A stretch of 64,000 nt of DNA from Glaciimonas sp. (lineage in GTDB: Bacteria > Pseudomonadota > Gammaproteobacteria > Burkholderiales > Burkholderiaceae_D): contig JABBOY010000008.1 in assembly GCA_012927585.1 (NCBI GenBank), positions 60,554-124,553 of the forward strand, written 5' to 3'. Below the pieces are notes generated by a model. That model did no database searches. It saw only the letters and a program-made list of their open reading frames with translations, and was not told the DNA's origin. This document shows positions 1-8,815 of the stretch, one piece after another. How positions within the stretch are numbered: the stretch's first letter is position 1; every line of letters begins with the position of its first letter. Position numbers and translations under genes: made by a program.

Positions 1-263
1 CAAGCCTTGGTACCCAGGTGTATGTCAGACAGGAAGATCGAGCGGACTTGTTGCATAGTCACGTCGCTGCCAATACGGTTGCAGCTATGACATGGTTTTT
101 TAGTGCAAGGCAATACGTGTTTTGGGCTGTGTTTTCCATGGAGGCATCATTGCATGGAAATATTTCAGCATTGTTACAGCTTATTGGGAAAGATCTATGT
201 GTGCCGGTTTCATTCTTAATCGATTACCCATCGCCAAAAAACCAGGGCGAGACAGGGAGCAAT
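1..263. other. Left-edge stretch, no gene recognised
   Basis: Open frames exist on the plus strand but none has a recognisable ribosome binding site, domain or codon pattern, and they overlap one another. I see no convincing gene. The stretch lies downstream of a minus-strand gene and may hold the terminator region of that unit or the edge of a neighbour outside the window. Confidence 0.4.
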
Positions 264-725
264 CTATTTTTCTCCAGGAGAAAAAATCCCACTCCATCCG
301 CTTGTTGCTATGCGCAACTGCTCTGACCCAAGCCGAGTCAGTGTAAATTTTCCACCGCTTTTTAGGGCATAACGCAACATCCAGTTGGCAGCCGGCCCCA
401 AGCGAATCTGTTCGCCGGTAAACCGGATTTCCAAATCCGCGCCTGTTTTACAAATGACGCCGACGCTCTCTGCCCAAAGTCCTTCTCTGGTTTTGACGAA
501 TTCCAGAAACAGAGCGCCTTTTTTTTCAAAAATTGAGACCAGCAGAGGTTTCCCATCTTCCATCGTGGTCTCTTCCCATTTCAGGGGAAACGCCTGGTTG
601 CCAAGCATAACTTGCAATTCGTTGATCGTTGCTGCACATGTTTGAGACGCATGTGCTGGGCTATTCAATGACAGCAGCAGAGGCAAGAAAAGCAATAAAC
701 ATATTGGACGCATATAAAGGCTCAT
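264..725 (-). CDS. Small secreted protein of unknown function
   Basis: I do not recognise the family. From the chosen ATG the protein has 153 residues and opens with a signal peptide: MSLYMRP, a long leucine-rich core, then a probable cleavage after SPAHA. The mature part has two cysteines (SQTC and GVICKTG) that could form one disulfide in the periplasm. The rest is mixed beta-type sequence without known motifs. The frame is open 24 bases further upstream to a TTG that overlaps the stop of the channel gene in front; the ATG at 725 is preferred because it puts the signal peptide at the N-terminus. ATG 713 is also possible. It is probably co-transcribed with the MscS-type channel gene. Confidence 0.6.
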   Translation of the reverse strand: MSLYMRPICLLLFLPLLLSLNSPAHASQTCAATINELQVMLGNQAFPLKWEETTMEDGKPLLVSIFEKKGALFLEFVKTREGLWAESVGVICKTGADLEIRFTGEQIRLGPAANWMLRYALKSGGKFTLTRLGSEQLRIATSGWSGIFSPGEK

Positions 726-745
726 TTCTGCAGGTGAGGGCGGCT

Positions 746-1504
746 TCAATGTCCAAGCGGCAGCACTTTGAAGCGGCAGCGGATAATGACTGCGGATTGA
801 TCCAATTTATCGACGCCGGCCATTTCCATGTCCTCCATGATTTTAGGACCGATGGTTTCATCCTTGCGCAAATTTTCTCCTACCTGCAGCATTAAATGCA
901 TCACTTCGTCTGTATCTTCCCGATACGCCACGCCGACATCGACCACAGCAAAGGCGAATCCCCTGCTCATGTTGGTGACCGTGGTGATAATGCCGTTGGG
1001 AATAAAGTGTACGTTGCCGTCGTAATCGCGCAGCCTGACATAACGCAGCGTTACTTCCTCTACCAGCCCGGCCTTGCCACCCACCGCAATTACATCGCCT
1101 TGCCGCACCTGGTTTTCCAACAGCGGGAAGATGCCGTTGAAGTAATCTTTGATCAGGCTTTGCGCCGCAAATGCAACTGCGATGCCAAGTACTCCGGCGG
1201 TGGCCAGGATGGGCGCAATGGAAACACCCAGTTCGCTCAAAACCACCATGCCTGCGACCACATAAATAACCACTGACGAAATATAGTGGAACACCCGGCC
1301 CAGGGTTTCGATGCGTTTGAGATCTTCGGGATCGTTACCGGTACGGCGTATCGAGTAGCTTTGCAATATCAAGATGGCCTTCTTCGATAAACGCAGCAGT
1401 ACCCAGGACAGGATCAGGATTAACAGGATATGCAGTGCCGCTTGGGACAGGTCCAGCAATTCCTTTAAATCGAAAGCGCCGGCCATGTTGATGAGTGTTT
1501 CCAT
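746..1504 (-). CDS. MscS-type mechanosensitive channel, short at the C-terminus
   Basis: Inner-membrane small-conductance mechanosensitive channel family, 252 residues. Two or three hydrophobic helices occupy about residues 15-110, including the alanine/glycine-rich pore-lining helix (ATAGVLGIAVAFAAQSLIKDY), followed by the MscS beta domain (GDVIAVGGKAGLVEEVTLRYVRLRDYDG, then IPNG). The protein ends at CRFKVLPLGH. In relatives this strand is followed by a further 25-40 residues (typically a W-x-R-R-E-like helix) that complete the C-terminal domain, and these are missing. The next gene starts at or inside the stop region. Family members protect the cell from hypo-osmotic shock; whether this shortened one gates normally is unknown. 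Confidence 0.85.
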   Translation of the reverse strand: METLINMAGAFDLKELLDLSQAALHILLILILSWVLLRLSKKAILILQSYSIRRTGNDPEDLKRIETLGRVFHYISSVVIYVVAGMVVLSELGVSIAPILATAGVLGIAVAFAAQSLIKDYFNGIFPLLENQVRQGDVIAVGGKAGLVEEVTLRYVRLRDYDGNVHFIPNGIITTVTNMSRGFAFAVVDVGVAYREDTDEVMHLMLQVGENLRKDETIGPKIMEDMEMAGVDKLDQSAVIIRCRFKVLPLGH

Positions 1505-1965
1505 TGTTTTTCACGCGCTGTGACGTTGCTAAAGAGGTGTCTGTAGTTGCGGCTACGGGTGTGCTGACTGGCAGTAGATGCAATTGCACATGGCGCAATA
1601 TGTCAGGATGGCGCAATGCAGCATACCACTCCACCAGGACGGCCAAGTTTTTGATCCACTCAAAACGTGCGATGGCGAATGTCTGTGGCTTGATTTTTTC
1701 GCGCGTTATGCGTGCGACCGGGAGGTCGCGGTTTCGGGCCAACGGGCCGAGAAAGGCATGTCATAATCGCTTTGCCGATTCAGGAAAAATGTTGTTATAT
1801 AATAACGGAAGCATACGACGCATTGGTAGCCATTTACGCGCTGCCCGGGTGGTTAAAATCAAAAGCACAACAACCATCGATTACACTTTTGAGCAGTTTC
1901 CGCTGTCTAGCAGCCTGTCGAATTTCATTTTAGAAAACGCACACCACCGGTTAGGCCCACAGAAC
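1505..1965. other. Spacer between divergent mscS-type and STAS genes
   Basis: This 461-base stretch holds the promoters of two divergent genes. The plus-strand frame of the downstream gene stays open through it (from 1495), but the translation looks non-coding. A minus-strand frame of about 135 codons (1335-1742) also crosses it without family resemblance. An AT-rich piece around 1785-1810 (tgttatataataacg) is a plausible minus-10 region for the STAS gene. No RNA gene is seen. Confidence 0.4.
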
Positions 1966-3357
1966 ATGAAGAACGTGAAGTTTTTTTCTCTTTTCGGCAA
2001 GAAGCCGCCGCCGCAGGTCGACACCCAGGCTGGAGACGCGCGTGTACGCGCCGACAGCACAGAAAACATGCGGGCGAATGGTCAGGTTGAACGCGGCGGC
2101 CGCACCCACTACGATCGGCGCAAAGTCGCCCGCGCTACTGAACTGAAGATCGATGCGATCGAATCGGCAATGTCGCTCCAACTTGACGACAATCCCCGCA
2201 CTAATGGCAAAGCAGGCATAGTGAGCGCCAAGAGTCGGGCCGGCACTGAATCCAGCGGATTCAAAAGCACCATGCAATTGCTGGATGCGCCGACCGAAAT
2301 CCTGTTCGACAACGGCGTTCCAGGCGCTGTTTTCACGATGGCGGCAACCCTTCCGACGCCATTAATTGAAGAAGCCGCCATCCTGTTTGCGAACGACCAG
2401 CAGGCACTGGCCGAACATTTACTACAAAACGCGATCATGGAAGCGACCCCCACTGCCGAAGTCGAACACGCCTATTTGCTGTTGTTTGACCTGTATCAAC
2501 TTAGCAGCCAACAACAGAAATTCGACAGCCTGACGACCGATTACATCAGCCGCTTTGAAAGCTCGCCGCCGGCATGGTGCGACAGAACGCAGCAAGTGCC
2601 GTCCGCCGCTCCGGCATCCAGTCAGCCATACGTGATTTTTTCGAAAGCTCTGGATGCCGATAGCGCAACACAGATCGAGCGCGCGCAACAGTTAAGCGCT
2701 GCACACCAAATCTTGCGGCTCGACTTTAGCCGCATACGCGAGACCGCCCCCGCCGGTTGCGCTCTGCTGTTGCAACTCTTGCACAGTCTGCGCAGATCCG
2801 GTCATGATCTGATCTTGTCGGGAGCGCCCGAACTGGTCGAGCGGATTCAATCCACGCTGCGGGTCGGGCGGCGCGACGCCAGTGCCGCGCCCTGGCTTTT
2901 GCTGCTGGAATTGCTACGGCTACTGGGCCGGAAACAGGCATTCGAGGAAAGCAGTATTGAATATTGCATCACCTTCGAAATCTCTCCTCCCGACTTTGAG
3001 GCGCCAAGGCCGCTCTCTCCCTCAGCCCATCTCCCGCAAGCGGGAGATGGGGGCGAGTTAGCCCCTGCTGCCAGCCGGCCAGAGCACTTTCTGATGCCGG
3101 ATATCGTGACCGGCGATATCCGGCAACTATTGGAAGCGATTACTGCCTTCGCGGCTGAGCGCGAAACCATTGTGATCGACTGTTCGCGTTTGAACCGCAT
3201 CGATGTCAGTGCATCGGGACAACTTCTCACCGGCTTGGTGCCGCTAACCAGTAGTGGCAAGATTATCGAATTCCATGAAGTCAATTATCCGGTTGCAGCC
3301 CTGCTGAACGTCATGGGATTGCAAGAAATCGCCCGTATCATCCCGCATAATGGCTGA
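1966..3357 (+). CDS. STAS-domain protein upstream of hslVU
   Basis: A 463-residue soluble protein with two STAS-like (anti-sigma-factor antagonist) segments. The first is at about residues 220-330, with DFSRI-type core strands and a LLLQLLHSLRRSG helix. The second is at about 375-463, with IVIDCSRLNRIDVSASGQLLTGL followed by I-x-E-F-H-E-V-N-Y, the classical STAS strand-loop-helix. Between them lies a low-complexity linker that contains a palindromic insertion (separate entry). The N-terminal 200 residues are polar and unrecognised. ATG 1966 (MKNVKFFSLFGKK) was chosen because the frame upstream reads like non-coding sequence. STAS proteins usually bind a kinase or switch partner; no partner gene is adjacent, so the role is not clear. 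Confidence 0.75.
   Translation: MKNVKFFSLFGKKPPPQVDTQAGDARVRADSTENMRANGQVERGGRTHYDRRKVARATELKIDAIESAMSLQLDDNPRTNGKAGIVSAKSRAGTESSGFKSTMQLLDAPTEILFDNGVPGAVFTMAATLPTPLIEEAAILFANDQQALAEHLLQNAIMEATPTAEVEHAYLLLFDLYQLSSQQQKFDSLTTDYISRFESSPPAWCDRTQQVPSAAPASSQPYVIFSKALDADSATQIERAQQLSAAHQILRLDFSRIRETAPAGCALLLQLLHSLRRSGHDLILSGAPELVERIQSTLRVGRRDASAAPWLLLLELLRLLGRKQAFEESSIEYCITFEISPPDFEAPRPLSPSAHLPQAGDGGELAPAASRPEHFLMPDIVTGDIRQLLEAITAFAAERETIVIDCSRLNRIDVSASGQLLTGLVPLTSSGKIIEFHEVNYPVAALLNVMGLQEIARIIPHNG
3026..3051. repeat. Perfect 12-bp palindrome inside the STAS gene
   Basis: The arms CCCATCTCCCGC and GCGGGAGATGGG are exact reverse complements separated by AA. The palindrome sits inside the open reading frame and translates in frame as a small linker (SAHLPQAGDGGEL). 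It resembles the short REP-like palindromes that are dispersed in many proteobacterial genomes, usually between genes. Confidence 0.75.
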
Positions 3358-3367
3358 ATAACGCCAT

Positions 3368-3395
3368 CTTGCAATCGACCGCCCCATCCCCATTT
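3368..3395 (+). promoter_or_regulatory. Sigma-32-type heat-shock promoter of hslVU
   Basis: CTTGCAA at 3368-3374 and CCCCATTT at 3388-3395 are separated by 13 bases. This fits the RpoH consensus (CTTGAA, 13-17 bases, CCCCATNT) with one mismatch in the minus-35. It lies about 100 bases before the hslV start, where a heat-shock promoter is expected for this operon. Confidence 0.7.
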
Positions 3396-3408
3396 TTATG
3401 CATAAATG

Positions 3409-3440
3409 CATGCCTGCAACGGCTGTTGCAACCAGGCATG
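3409..3440 (+). promoter_or_regulatory. Imperfect hairpin in the hslV 5' leader
   Basis: CATGCCTG and CAGGCATG flank an inner GCAAC/GTTGC stem around a GGCT loop, with a short bulge. The hairpin would form in the mRNA just downstream of the predicted heat-shock promoter and about 50 bases before the hslV start codon, so it does not cover the ribosome binding site. A leader stabiliser is possible; the function is inference. Confidence 0.45.
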
Positions 3441-3492
3441 TTTGATCGAACGTATCCAGGGCACATCACTCCACAGTATTTTTGAGGCAAGC

Positions 3493-4029
3493 ATGGAACA
3501 ATTTCACGGCACCACCATTCTGTCGGTGCGGCGCGGCAATATTGTCGCCCTTGGCGGCGATGGACAAGTTACCCTTGGCAATATCGTCATGAAGGGTACC
3601 GCACGCAAAGTCCGCACGCTATACCACGGCAAGGTTCTGGCCGGTTTTGCCGGCGGCACCGCTGATGCATTCACATTGCTCGAACGCTTTGAAGCCAAGC
3701 TGGAAAAACACCAGGGCCATCTGATGCGCGCCTCGGTCGAACTGGCCAAGGACTGGCGCACCGACCGCATGCTGCGCCGGCTGGAAGCGATGCTGCTGGT
3801 GGCTGACCGCGAATCGACGCTGGTCATCACCGGCAACGGCGACGTGCTGGAGCCGGAAGATGGCATCGGCGCGATCGGCTCCGGCGGCACTTTCGCCCAG
3901 TCGGCAGCCAAGGCATTGCAGGAAAATACCGATCTGGCGCCGATCGATATCGTCAAGAAATCACTGACGATTGCCGGCGAACTCTGTATTTATACCAATC
4001 TGTCGCACACCATTGAAACGCTGGACTGA
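3493..4029 (+). CDS. hslV: ATP-dependent protease peptidase subunit HslV (ClpQ)
   Basis: Proteolytic core of the HslVU (ClpYQ) cytoplasmic protease. The protein has 178 residues, the normal size. The chosen ATG gives MEQFHG followed by TTILSVRRG; the first threonine becomes the N-terminal nucleophile after removal of the short propeptide. The GDGQVTLGN strand and the glycine-rich [13 protein letters not shown] helix region are intact. The frame is open 87 bases upstream, but that extension is cysteine-rich and would block exposure of the threonine. hslU starts six bases after the stop, so the two subunits are co-translated, probably under the heat-shock promoter in front. Confidence 0.97.
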   Translation: MEQFHGTTILSVRRGNIVALGGDGQVTLGNIVMKGTARKVRTLYHGKVLAGFAGGTADAFTLLERFEAKLEKHQGHLMRASVELAKDWRTDRMLRRLEAMLLVADRESTLVITGNGDVLEPEDGIGAIGSGGTFAQSAAKALQENTDLAPIDIVKKSLTIAGELCIYTNLSHTIETLD

Positions 4030-4035
4030 TACCCC

Positions 4036-5373
4036 ATGAACATGACCCCCCAAGAAATCGTCTCCGAACTCGACAAACATGTAGTTGGTCAAGGCAACGC
4101 CAAGCGTGCAGTCGCCATTGCGCTGCGCAATCGCTGGCGCCGTCAGCAAGTGGCGGAGCCGCTGCGGCACGAAATCACGCCCAAAAACATCCTGATGATC
4201 GGCCCCACGGGCGTGGGCAAGACCGAAATAGCGCGCCGTCTGGCGAAGTTGGCGGATGCGCCCTTCATCAAGATCGAAGCCACCAAGTTTACCGAAGTCG
4301 GTTATGTCGGTCGTGATGTCGATACCATTATCCGCGACCTGGTCGATATCGGCATCAAGCAAACCCGCGAAGCGGCTACCCGAAAGGTGCGCGCACGCGC
4401 CGAAGATGCGGCGGAAGACCGTATTATCAATATCCTGGTGCCGCCGGCGCGCGATTTCGGTCTGAATACGCCAGCCCAGGACGAAGCGCAAAAAGACAAT
4501 GGCACCCGTCAAACTTTTCGCAAGCGTTTGCGTGAAGGTGCGTTGGACGATAACGAAATCGAGCTGGAAGTCGCCGAAGCCGGGCCGCAAATGGAAATCA
4601 TGGCGCCACCCGGCATGGAGGAAATGACCGAGCAGATCAAGACCATGTTTTCCGGCATGGGGAGCGCCCGCAAGAAAGCCCGCAAGATGAAGGTTCGGGA
4701 CGCTATGAAGCTGCTAATCGAGGAAGAAGCAGCGAAACTGGTCAATGAGGAAGAACTCAAGCAGCAGGCGATCACCAATGTCGAGCAAAACGGCATCGTG
4801 TTCCTGGACGAAATCGACAAGATCGCGTCGCGCTCCGAAGCCGGCGGGGCCGAAGTGTCGCGTGCCGGCGTGCAGCGCGATTTGTTGCCGCTGGTCGAGG
4901 GCACCACCGTCAATACCAAGTACGGCATGATCAAGACCGATCATATTTTGTTCATTGCCTCCGGCGCTTTCCATTTAGCCAAACCGTCCGATCTCATTCC
5001 CGAACTGCAGGGCAGGTTCCCGATCCGGGTCGAACTGGGATCGCTGTCGATTGCGGATTTCGAATGCATCCTGACTTCCACCGATGCCTGTCTGACGGCG
5101 CAGTACGAAGCGTTGTTGGCGACTGAAAAAGTACAGATTGATTTCACCCCGGAAGGCGTCAGGCGTCTGGCCGAAATTGCTTATTCGGTCAATGAAAAAA
5201 CCGAGAATATCGGTGCCCGCCGCTTGTATACAGTGATGGAAAAGCTACTCGAAGAAATCTCGTTCGCGGCTAGCGAAACTGCCGGCAGAGTGGTCTCAAT
5301 CGACGCCGCCTACGTTAATGAGCGACTCGGTGCGTTGTCAGTCGATGACGACCTGGCGCGTTACATTCTGTAG
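4036..5373 (+). CDS. hslU: HslU (ClpY) AAA+ unfoldase
   Basis: ATPase partner of HslV: it recognises, unfolds and threads substrates into the HslV chamber. It has 445 residues, the usual length. Walker A is GPTGVGKT at residues 56-63 and Walker B is [12 protein letters not shown] at about 252-263. The intermediate (I) domain of about residues 110-240 is rich in charged residues ([16 protein letters not shown]). A sensor-2-type arginine lies in [18 protein letters not shown] near the C-terminus, and the protein ends in RYIL, the C-terminal tail that docks into HslV. Together with hslV it forms a two-gene operon. Confidence 0.97.
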   Translation: MNMTPQEIVSELDKHVVGQGNAKRAVAIALRNRWRRQQVAEPLRHEITPKNILMIGPTGVGKTEIARRLAKLADAPFIKIEATKFTEVGYVGRDVDTIIRDLVDIGIKQTREAATRKVRARAEDAAEDRIINILVPPARDFGLNTPAQDEAQKDNGTRQTFRKRLREGALDDNEIELEVAEAGPQMEIMAPPGMEEMTEQIKTMFSGMGSARKKARKMKVRDAMKLLIEEEAAKLVNEEELKQQAITNVEQNGIVFLDEIDKIASRSEAGGAEVSRAGVQRDLLPLVEGTTVNTKYGMIKTDHILFIASGAFHLAKPSDLIPELQGRFPIRVELGSLSIADFECILTSTDACLTAQYEALLATEKVQIDFTPEGVRRLAEIAYSVNEKTENIGARRLYTVMEKLLEEISFAASETAGRVVSIDAAYVNERLGALSVDDDLARYIL

Positions 5374-5575
5374 TCACTCCGCGTAGTAATTCAATTTTTA
5401 CGGGAGTATATGAAAAAATCACACTACTTCCGCATTAAATTCGTGCTATTTATAAATATACACATATTGGTATATTTATATATTAGCTATCAAGCCTACT
5501 ATGGATAAGCCCTTCCCTGCGCGGAAGAGGGCGCTCGCAATCACCAAGGTGAACCAAATCAAGGCTCCAGCTTGA

Positions 5576-6124
5576 CTACGGTGATTGCTGGCTGGATTGC
5601 GTTCCTGGCTGGTTTGGCGGCGGTAAATCCGATACGACGCCCGGCACGACCGTAGTTGCTCTGGTTGAAGACATGGTCGGCGCCACTGCGCTGGGCACCC
5701 TTACCGACAGATCCAAGCCAGTTTGGCCTTTGGTGCGGACGGCCAGTTCGACGCGTTTGATGACACCGGATTCCGACAGCAACACGTATTGCGGATGGAC
5801 TTCCTTCACTGTCACGCCTGGCGTCAGTTCACCTCCGGCGGTCACCGCCTTGGCCGGTTTGCCGTCGGCCGACAGAATGGCCACGCTATCACGGTTTCTG
5901 GCGGCGGCAACCACTCCGTTAAGTTGATAATTGCTGGCCAAATTAATCGCGACACCGCCGAACAAGTTTTTGGCAGCGTCTAGCGACAACTCGGGCTGTT
6001 GCGCCTGCGGTACCGCAGCAACTGAGCGCACTGGCGGTTGGAACAGTTGCATGGCCCAATAGGCGGCCGACGCACATAGCGCGATGAACATCGCAAAACT
6101 GGCAAACCAGGGCAAGCGCTTCAT
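5576..6124 (-). CDS. gspC: Type II secretion protein GspC (short form)
   Basis: Inner-membrane component that links the cytoplasmic-membrane platform of the type II secretion system to the secretin GspD. It has 182 residues: a short cytoplasmic N-terminus, one membrane helix (about residues 8-27, FASFAMFIALCASAAYWAM), then the homology region (NYQLNGVVAAARNRDSVAIL, GVTVKEVHPQYVLLSESGVIKRVEL). After about residue 135 only a Ser/Thr/Pro/Gln-rich tail follows, so there is no PDZ or coiled-coil domain as in larger GspC proteins. It is the last gene of the gsp operon, 23 bases after gspF, whereas many gsp clusters have gspC first. Confidence 0.85.
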   Translation of the reverse strand: MKRLPWFASFAMFIALCASAAYWAMQLFQPPVRSVAAVPQAQQPELSLDAAKNLFGGVAINLASNYQLNGVVAAARNRDSVAILSADGKPAKAVTAGGELTPGVTVKEVHPQYVLLSESGVIKRVELAVRTKGQTGLDLSVRVPSAVAPTMSSTRATTVVPGVVSDLPPPNQPGTQSSQQSP

Positions 6125-6147
6125 GTCAATTCTTTCTACGCATATTA

Positions 6148-7368
6148 TTAATGCACCAACTGATTGATTTCGATGATCGGCATCAGTACCGCCAACACGA
6201 TCAACAACACCACCACGCCCATGATCAGAATCAGCGCCGGCTCCAGCAAGCCGGCAATGGTCAGCGTGCGGCGTTCCAGATCCTGCTCCTGGGAAGTGGC
6301 TGCACGCTCCAGCATCGCCGGCAATTCACCGGTGGCTTCGCCGGCGCGGATCATGTGGATCAGCATCGGCGGGAAATGCTGCCGTGCCGATAACGCACGC
6401 GCCAGGCTGACGCCTTCGCGCACCGCCGCCGCGGCCTCTTCAACCTGTTCGCGCATGGCGACATTCGACAGTGTGTCGCGACTGGTTTGCAGTGCGCGCA
6501 AAATCGGTACGCCGGAACCGATCGTGATCGCCAGCGTGCTGGCAAAGCGCGACGTATTCAGGCTGCGTTCGAATTTGCCGTATAGCGGCGCAGTCAGCAG
6601 CCACTTGTGCCAGCGCATTCGGGTAGCCGGATTCTGCAAAGCGGCGCGCCAGGCGAATCCGAGTGCGATGAGCGCCAGCAACACAAACAAGCCGTAACTC
6701 CGCACAAAATCGGAAATTGCCAGCATCATGATGGTCAGGAGCGGCAGTTTTTGCTTGGTATTGGAGAACACGGAAACGATTTGCGGCACAACATAAGTCA
6801 GCAAAAAAATCACGATCGCAAATGCCACTACCGAGACGATGGCCGGATAAGTGAACGCGAGTTTGACTTTTTGCACCAGCGCATTGCGCCGCTCGATAAA
6901 GTCGGCCAGCCGCGACAGTACTCGCGCCAGTTGGCCGATTTGCTCGCCGGAGGCGACCAATGCGCGGTAAATTTCGGCAAAATCGCGCGGATGCTGGGAC
7001 AACGCGTCCGATAGCGATGCGCCGCCCATTACTTCCGAGCGGATCGAGGCGATCAGGTCGCGCACATAGGGCCGCTCGGCTTGTTCCAGCAAGGCGGAAA
7101 AAGCTTGTTCCAGCGGCAGGCTGGCTTCCAGCAAGCTCGCCATCTGGCGTGTAAACAACGATAGCTCATTGGTTGACAGCCGTTCGCCGAAGCCGTGCCG
7201 CCGCCGCGCACCGGTGGCATCGATTTGGGTCGTGATCGGCTCCACCGCAATCGGCGTCAAACCCTGCAGGCGCAGATCGGTGCGCGCAGCTCGGGCGCTA
7301 TCGGCGTTGACCACGCCTGTGCTGGTGGCGCCCAGGGCATTTACGGCTTCGTAACGGAAAACTGCCAT
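6148..7368 (-). CDS. gspF: Type II secretion platform protein GspF
   Basis: Polytopic inner-membrane protein of the secretion platform, 406 residues. Two homologous T2SF domains are visible: the first (about residues 68-190) begins with LFTRQMASLLEASLPLEQAFSAL and the second (about 270-395) with LNTSRFASTLAITIGSGVPILRALQ. Membrane helices lie near 170-195, 220-240 and at the C-terminus (LLEPALILIMGVVVLLIVLAVLMPI). The gene starts four bases after the stop of gspE, so the ATPase and its platform partner are made together. Confidence 0.95.
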   Translation of the reverse strand: MAVFRYEAVNALGATSTGVVNADSARAARTDLRLQGLTPIAVEPITTQIDATGARRRHGFGERLSTNELSLFTRQMASLLEASLPLEQAFSALLEQAERPYVRDLIASIRSEVMGGASLSDALSQHPRDFAEIYRALVASGEQIGQLARVLSRLADFIERRNALVQKVKLAFTYPAIVSVVAFAIVIFLLTYVVPQIVSVFSNTKQKLPLLTIMMLAISDFVRSYGLFVLLALIALGFAWRAALQNPATRMRWHKWLLTAPLYGKFERSLNTSRFASTLAITIGSGVPILRALQTSRDTLSNVAMREQVEEAAAAVREGVSLARALSARQHFPPMLIHMIRAGEATGELPAMLERAATSQEQDLERRTLTIAGLLEPALILIMGVVVLLIVLAVLMPIIEINQLVH

Positions 7369-7372
7369 GATC

Positions 7373-8815
7373 CTAGTCTTTCGTCACGCGCAGCAATTCC
7401 GCTTGCGAGGTGGTGCCATCTTTTAACCAGCGTTCGCCATCTTCGCGCATGGTCTGCATGCCGTCGTGTTGGGCCGTGGCGCGGATTTCGGCTTCCGAAG
7501 CGCTGTGATGGATCAGCGCGCGGATTTCATCGGTGGTTTGCAACAATTCATAGACGCCGACCCGACCCTGGTAACCGGAATTGCCGCACTTGTCGCAGCC
7601 GACCGGTTGCCAGTTTTGGCCGTCATGTTGCCGACAATGCGGGCACAATTTGCGCACTAGGCGCTGAGCCAGCACCCCGAGCAGCGACGACGACAGCAAA
7701 AACGGTTCAATCCCCATATCGAGCAAGCGCGTCACGGCCGCGGCGGAGTCGTTGGTATGCAAGGTTGCCAGCACCAGATGACCGGTGAGCGATGCCTGTA
7801 CCGCAATCTGCGCGGTTTCCAGGTCGCGAATTTCACCGATCATGATGATGTCTGGATCTTGCCGCAGGATCGCCCGCAGCGCCTTGGCGAAGCTCATGTC
7901 GATACGTGGGTTGACCTGGGTCTGGCCGACCCCGGCCAGGTCGTATTCAATCGGGTCTTCCACCGTCAGGATATTGGTGGCGGTGGTGTTCAAACGCGTT
8001 AGCGCCGCATACAGGGTAGTGGTTTTGCCGGAACCGGTCGGTCCGGTCACCAGCACGATGCCGTGCGGCTGCGCGATCAGCTTGGCAAACTGCGGCAGCA
8101 GCGCATCGCCCATGCCCAGATTCTGCAAATCGAGTTGACCGGCTTCCTTGTCCAGCAAGCGCAACACTGCGCGCTCGCCGTGCCCGGTCGGCAAGGTGGA
8201 GACCCGTACATCGACCGGCTTGCCGCCAACCCGCAGCGTGATGCGGCCATCCTGCGGTAGGCGTTTTTCTGAAATATCGAGTTGTGCCATGATTTTGATG
8301 CGCGAGATCAGCGCCGCGTGGATCGCTTTTTTTGGCCGTACTACATCGCGCAGTGCGCCGTCGATCCGAAACCGTACCACCGACGAATGTTCGAACGGCT
8401 CGATATGGATGTCGGACGCACCTTCGCGCAGCGCCTGAGTCAGCAGCGCATTGATCATGCGGATCACCGGCGCATCGTCGGCCGATTCCAGCAGATCTTC
8501 AATCGCCGGCATATCCTGCATCAAGCGGGTCAGGTCGAGATCGGACTCGACTTCACCTACCACCTGCGCGGCGTCACCGCCGGAGCCGGCATAAGCTTTG
8601 GCGATTGCCGCCTTGAGTTCATCGTGTGGCAAGGATTTTAGCTTGACGCGGCCGAAGCGGCGGCTCACTTCGGCGATTGCGGTCGGCGGCGTCGCATCCG
8701 AAAACCATACCTCTACCGTATTTTCGTGATCTTCAGTTTTGCGATACGCCAGCAGCGCGAAATCGCGCGCATACGCATACGGCAATAGGCGGGCCTCGTT
8801 CATCATGCTGTTCAT
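7373..8815 (-). CDS. gspE: Type II secretion ATPase GspE
   Basis: Cytoplasmic hexameric ATPase that powers pseudopilus assembly, 480 residues. After an N-terminal domain (about 1-110) come the ASDIHIEP strand, Walker A GPTGSGKTTT (about residue 260), the Asp box (VEDPIEYDL), Walker B (RAILRQDPDIIMIGEIRD) and the His box (ATLHTNDS). A four-cysteine zinc motif (CPHC, then CDKC about 17 residues later) is intact. Its ATG overlaps the gspD stop as TAATG, indicating translational coupling. Two ATGs lie close together; MNSMM is taken as the start. Confidence 0.95.
   Translation of the reverse strand: MNSMMNEARLLPYAYARDFALLAYRKTEDHENTVEVWFSDATPPTAIAEVSRRFGRVKLKSLPHDELKAAIAKAYAGSGGDAAQVVGEVESDLDLTRLMQDMPAIEDLLESADDAPVIRMINALLTQALREGASDIHIEPFEHSSVVRFRIDGALRDVVRPKKAIHAALISRIKIMAQLDISEKRLPQDGRITLRVGGKPVDVRVSTLPTGHGERAVLRLLDKEAGQLDLQNLGMGDALLPQFAKLIAQPHGIVLVTGPTGSGKTTTLYAALTRLNTTATNILTVEDPIEYDLAGVGQTQVNPRIDMSFAKALRAILRQDPDIIMIGEIRDLETAQIAVQASLTGHLVLATLHTNDSAAAVTRLLDMGIEPFLLSSSLLGVLAQRLVRKLCPHCRQHDGQNWQPVGCDKCGNSGYQGRVGVYELLQTTDEIRALIHHSASEAEIRATAQHDGMQTMREDGERWLKDGTTSQAELLRVTKD

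Noticed and set aside
1335..1742. 135-codon minus-strand frame across the mscS promoter
   Set aside because: Overlaps the channel gene start on the same strand in another frame and has no recognisable protein features; kept only as part of the spacer description.
3406..3492. In-frame N-terminal extension of HslV
   Set aside because: Would place 29 residues before the propeptide and prevent exposure of the catalytic threonine; family members start at MEQFHGTT.
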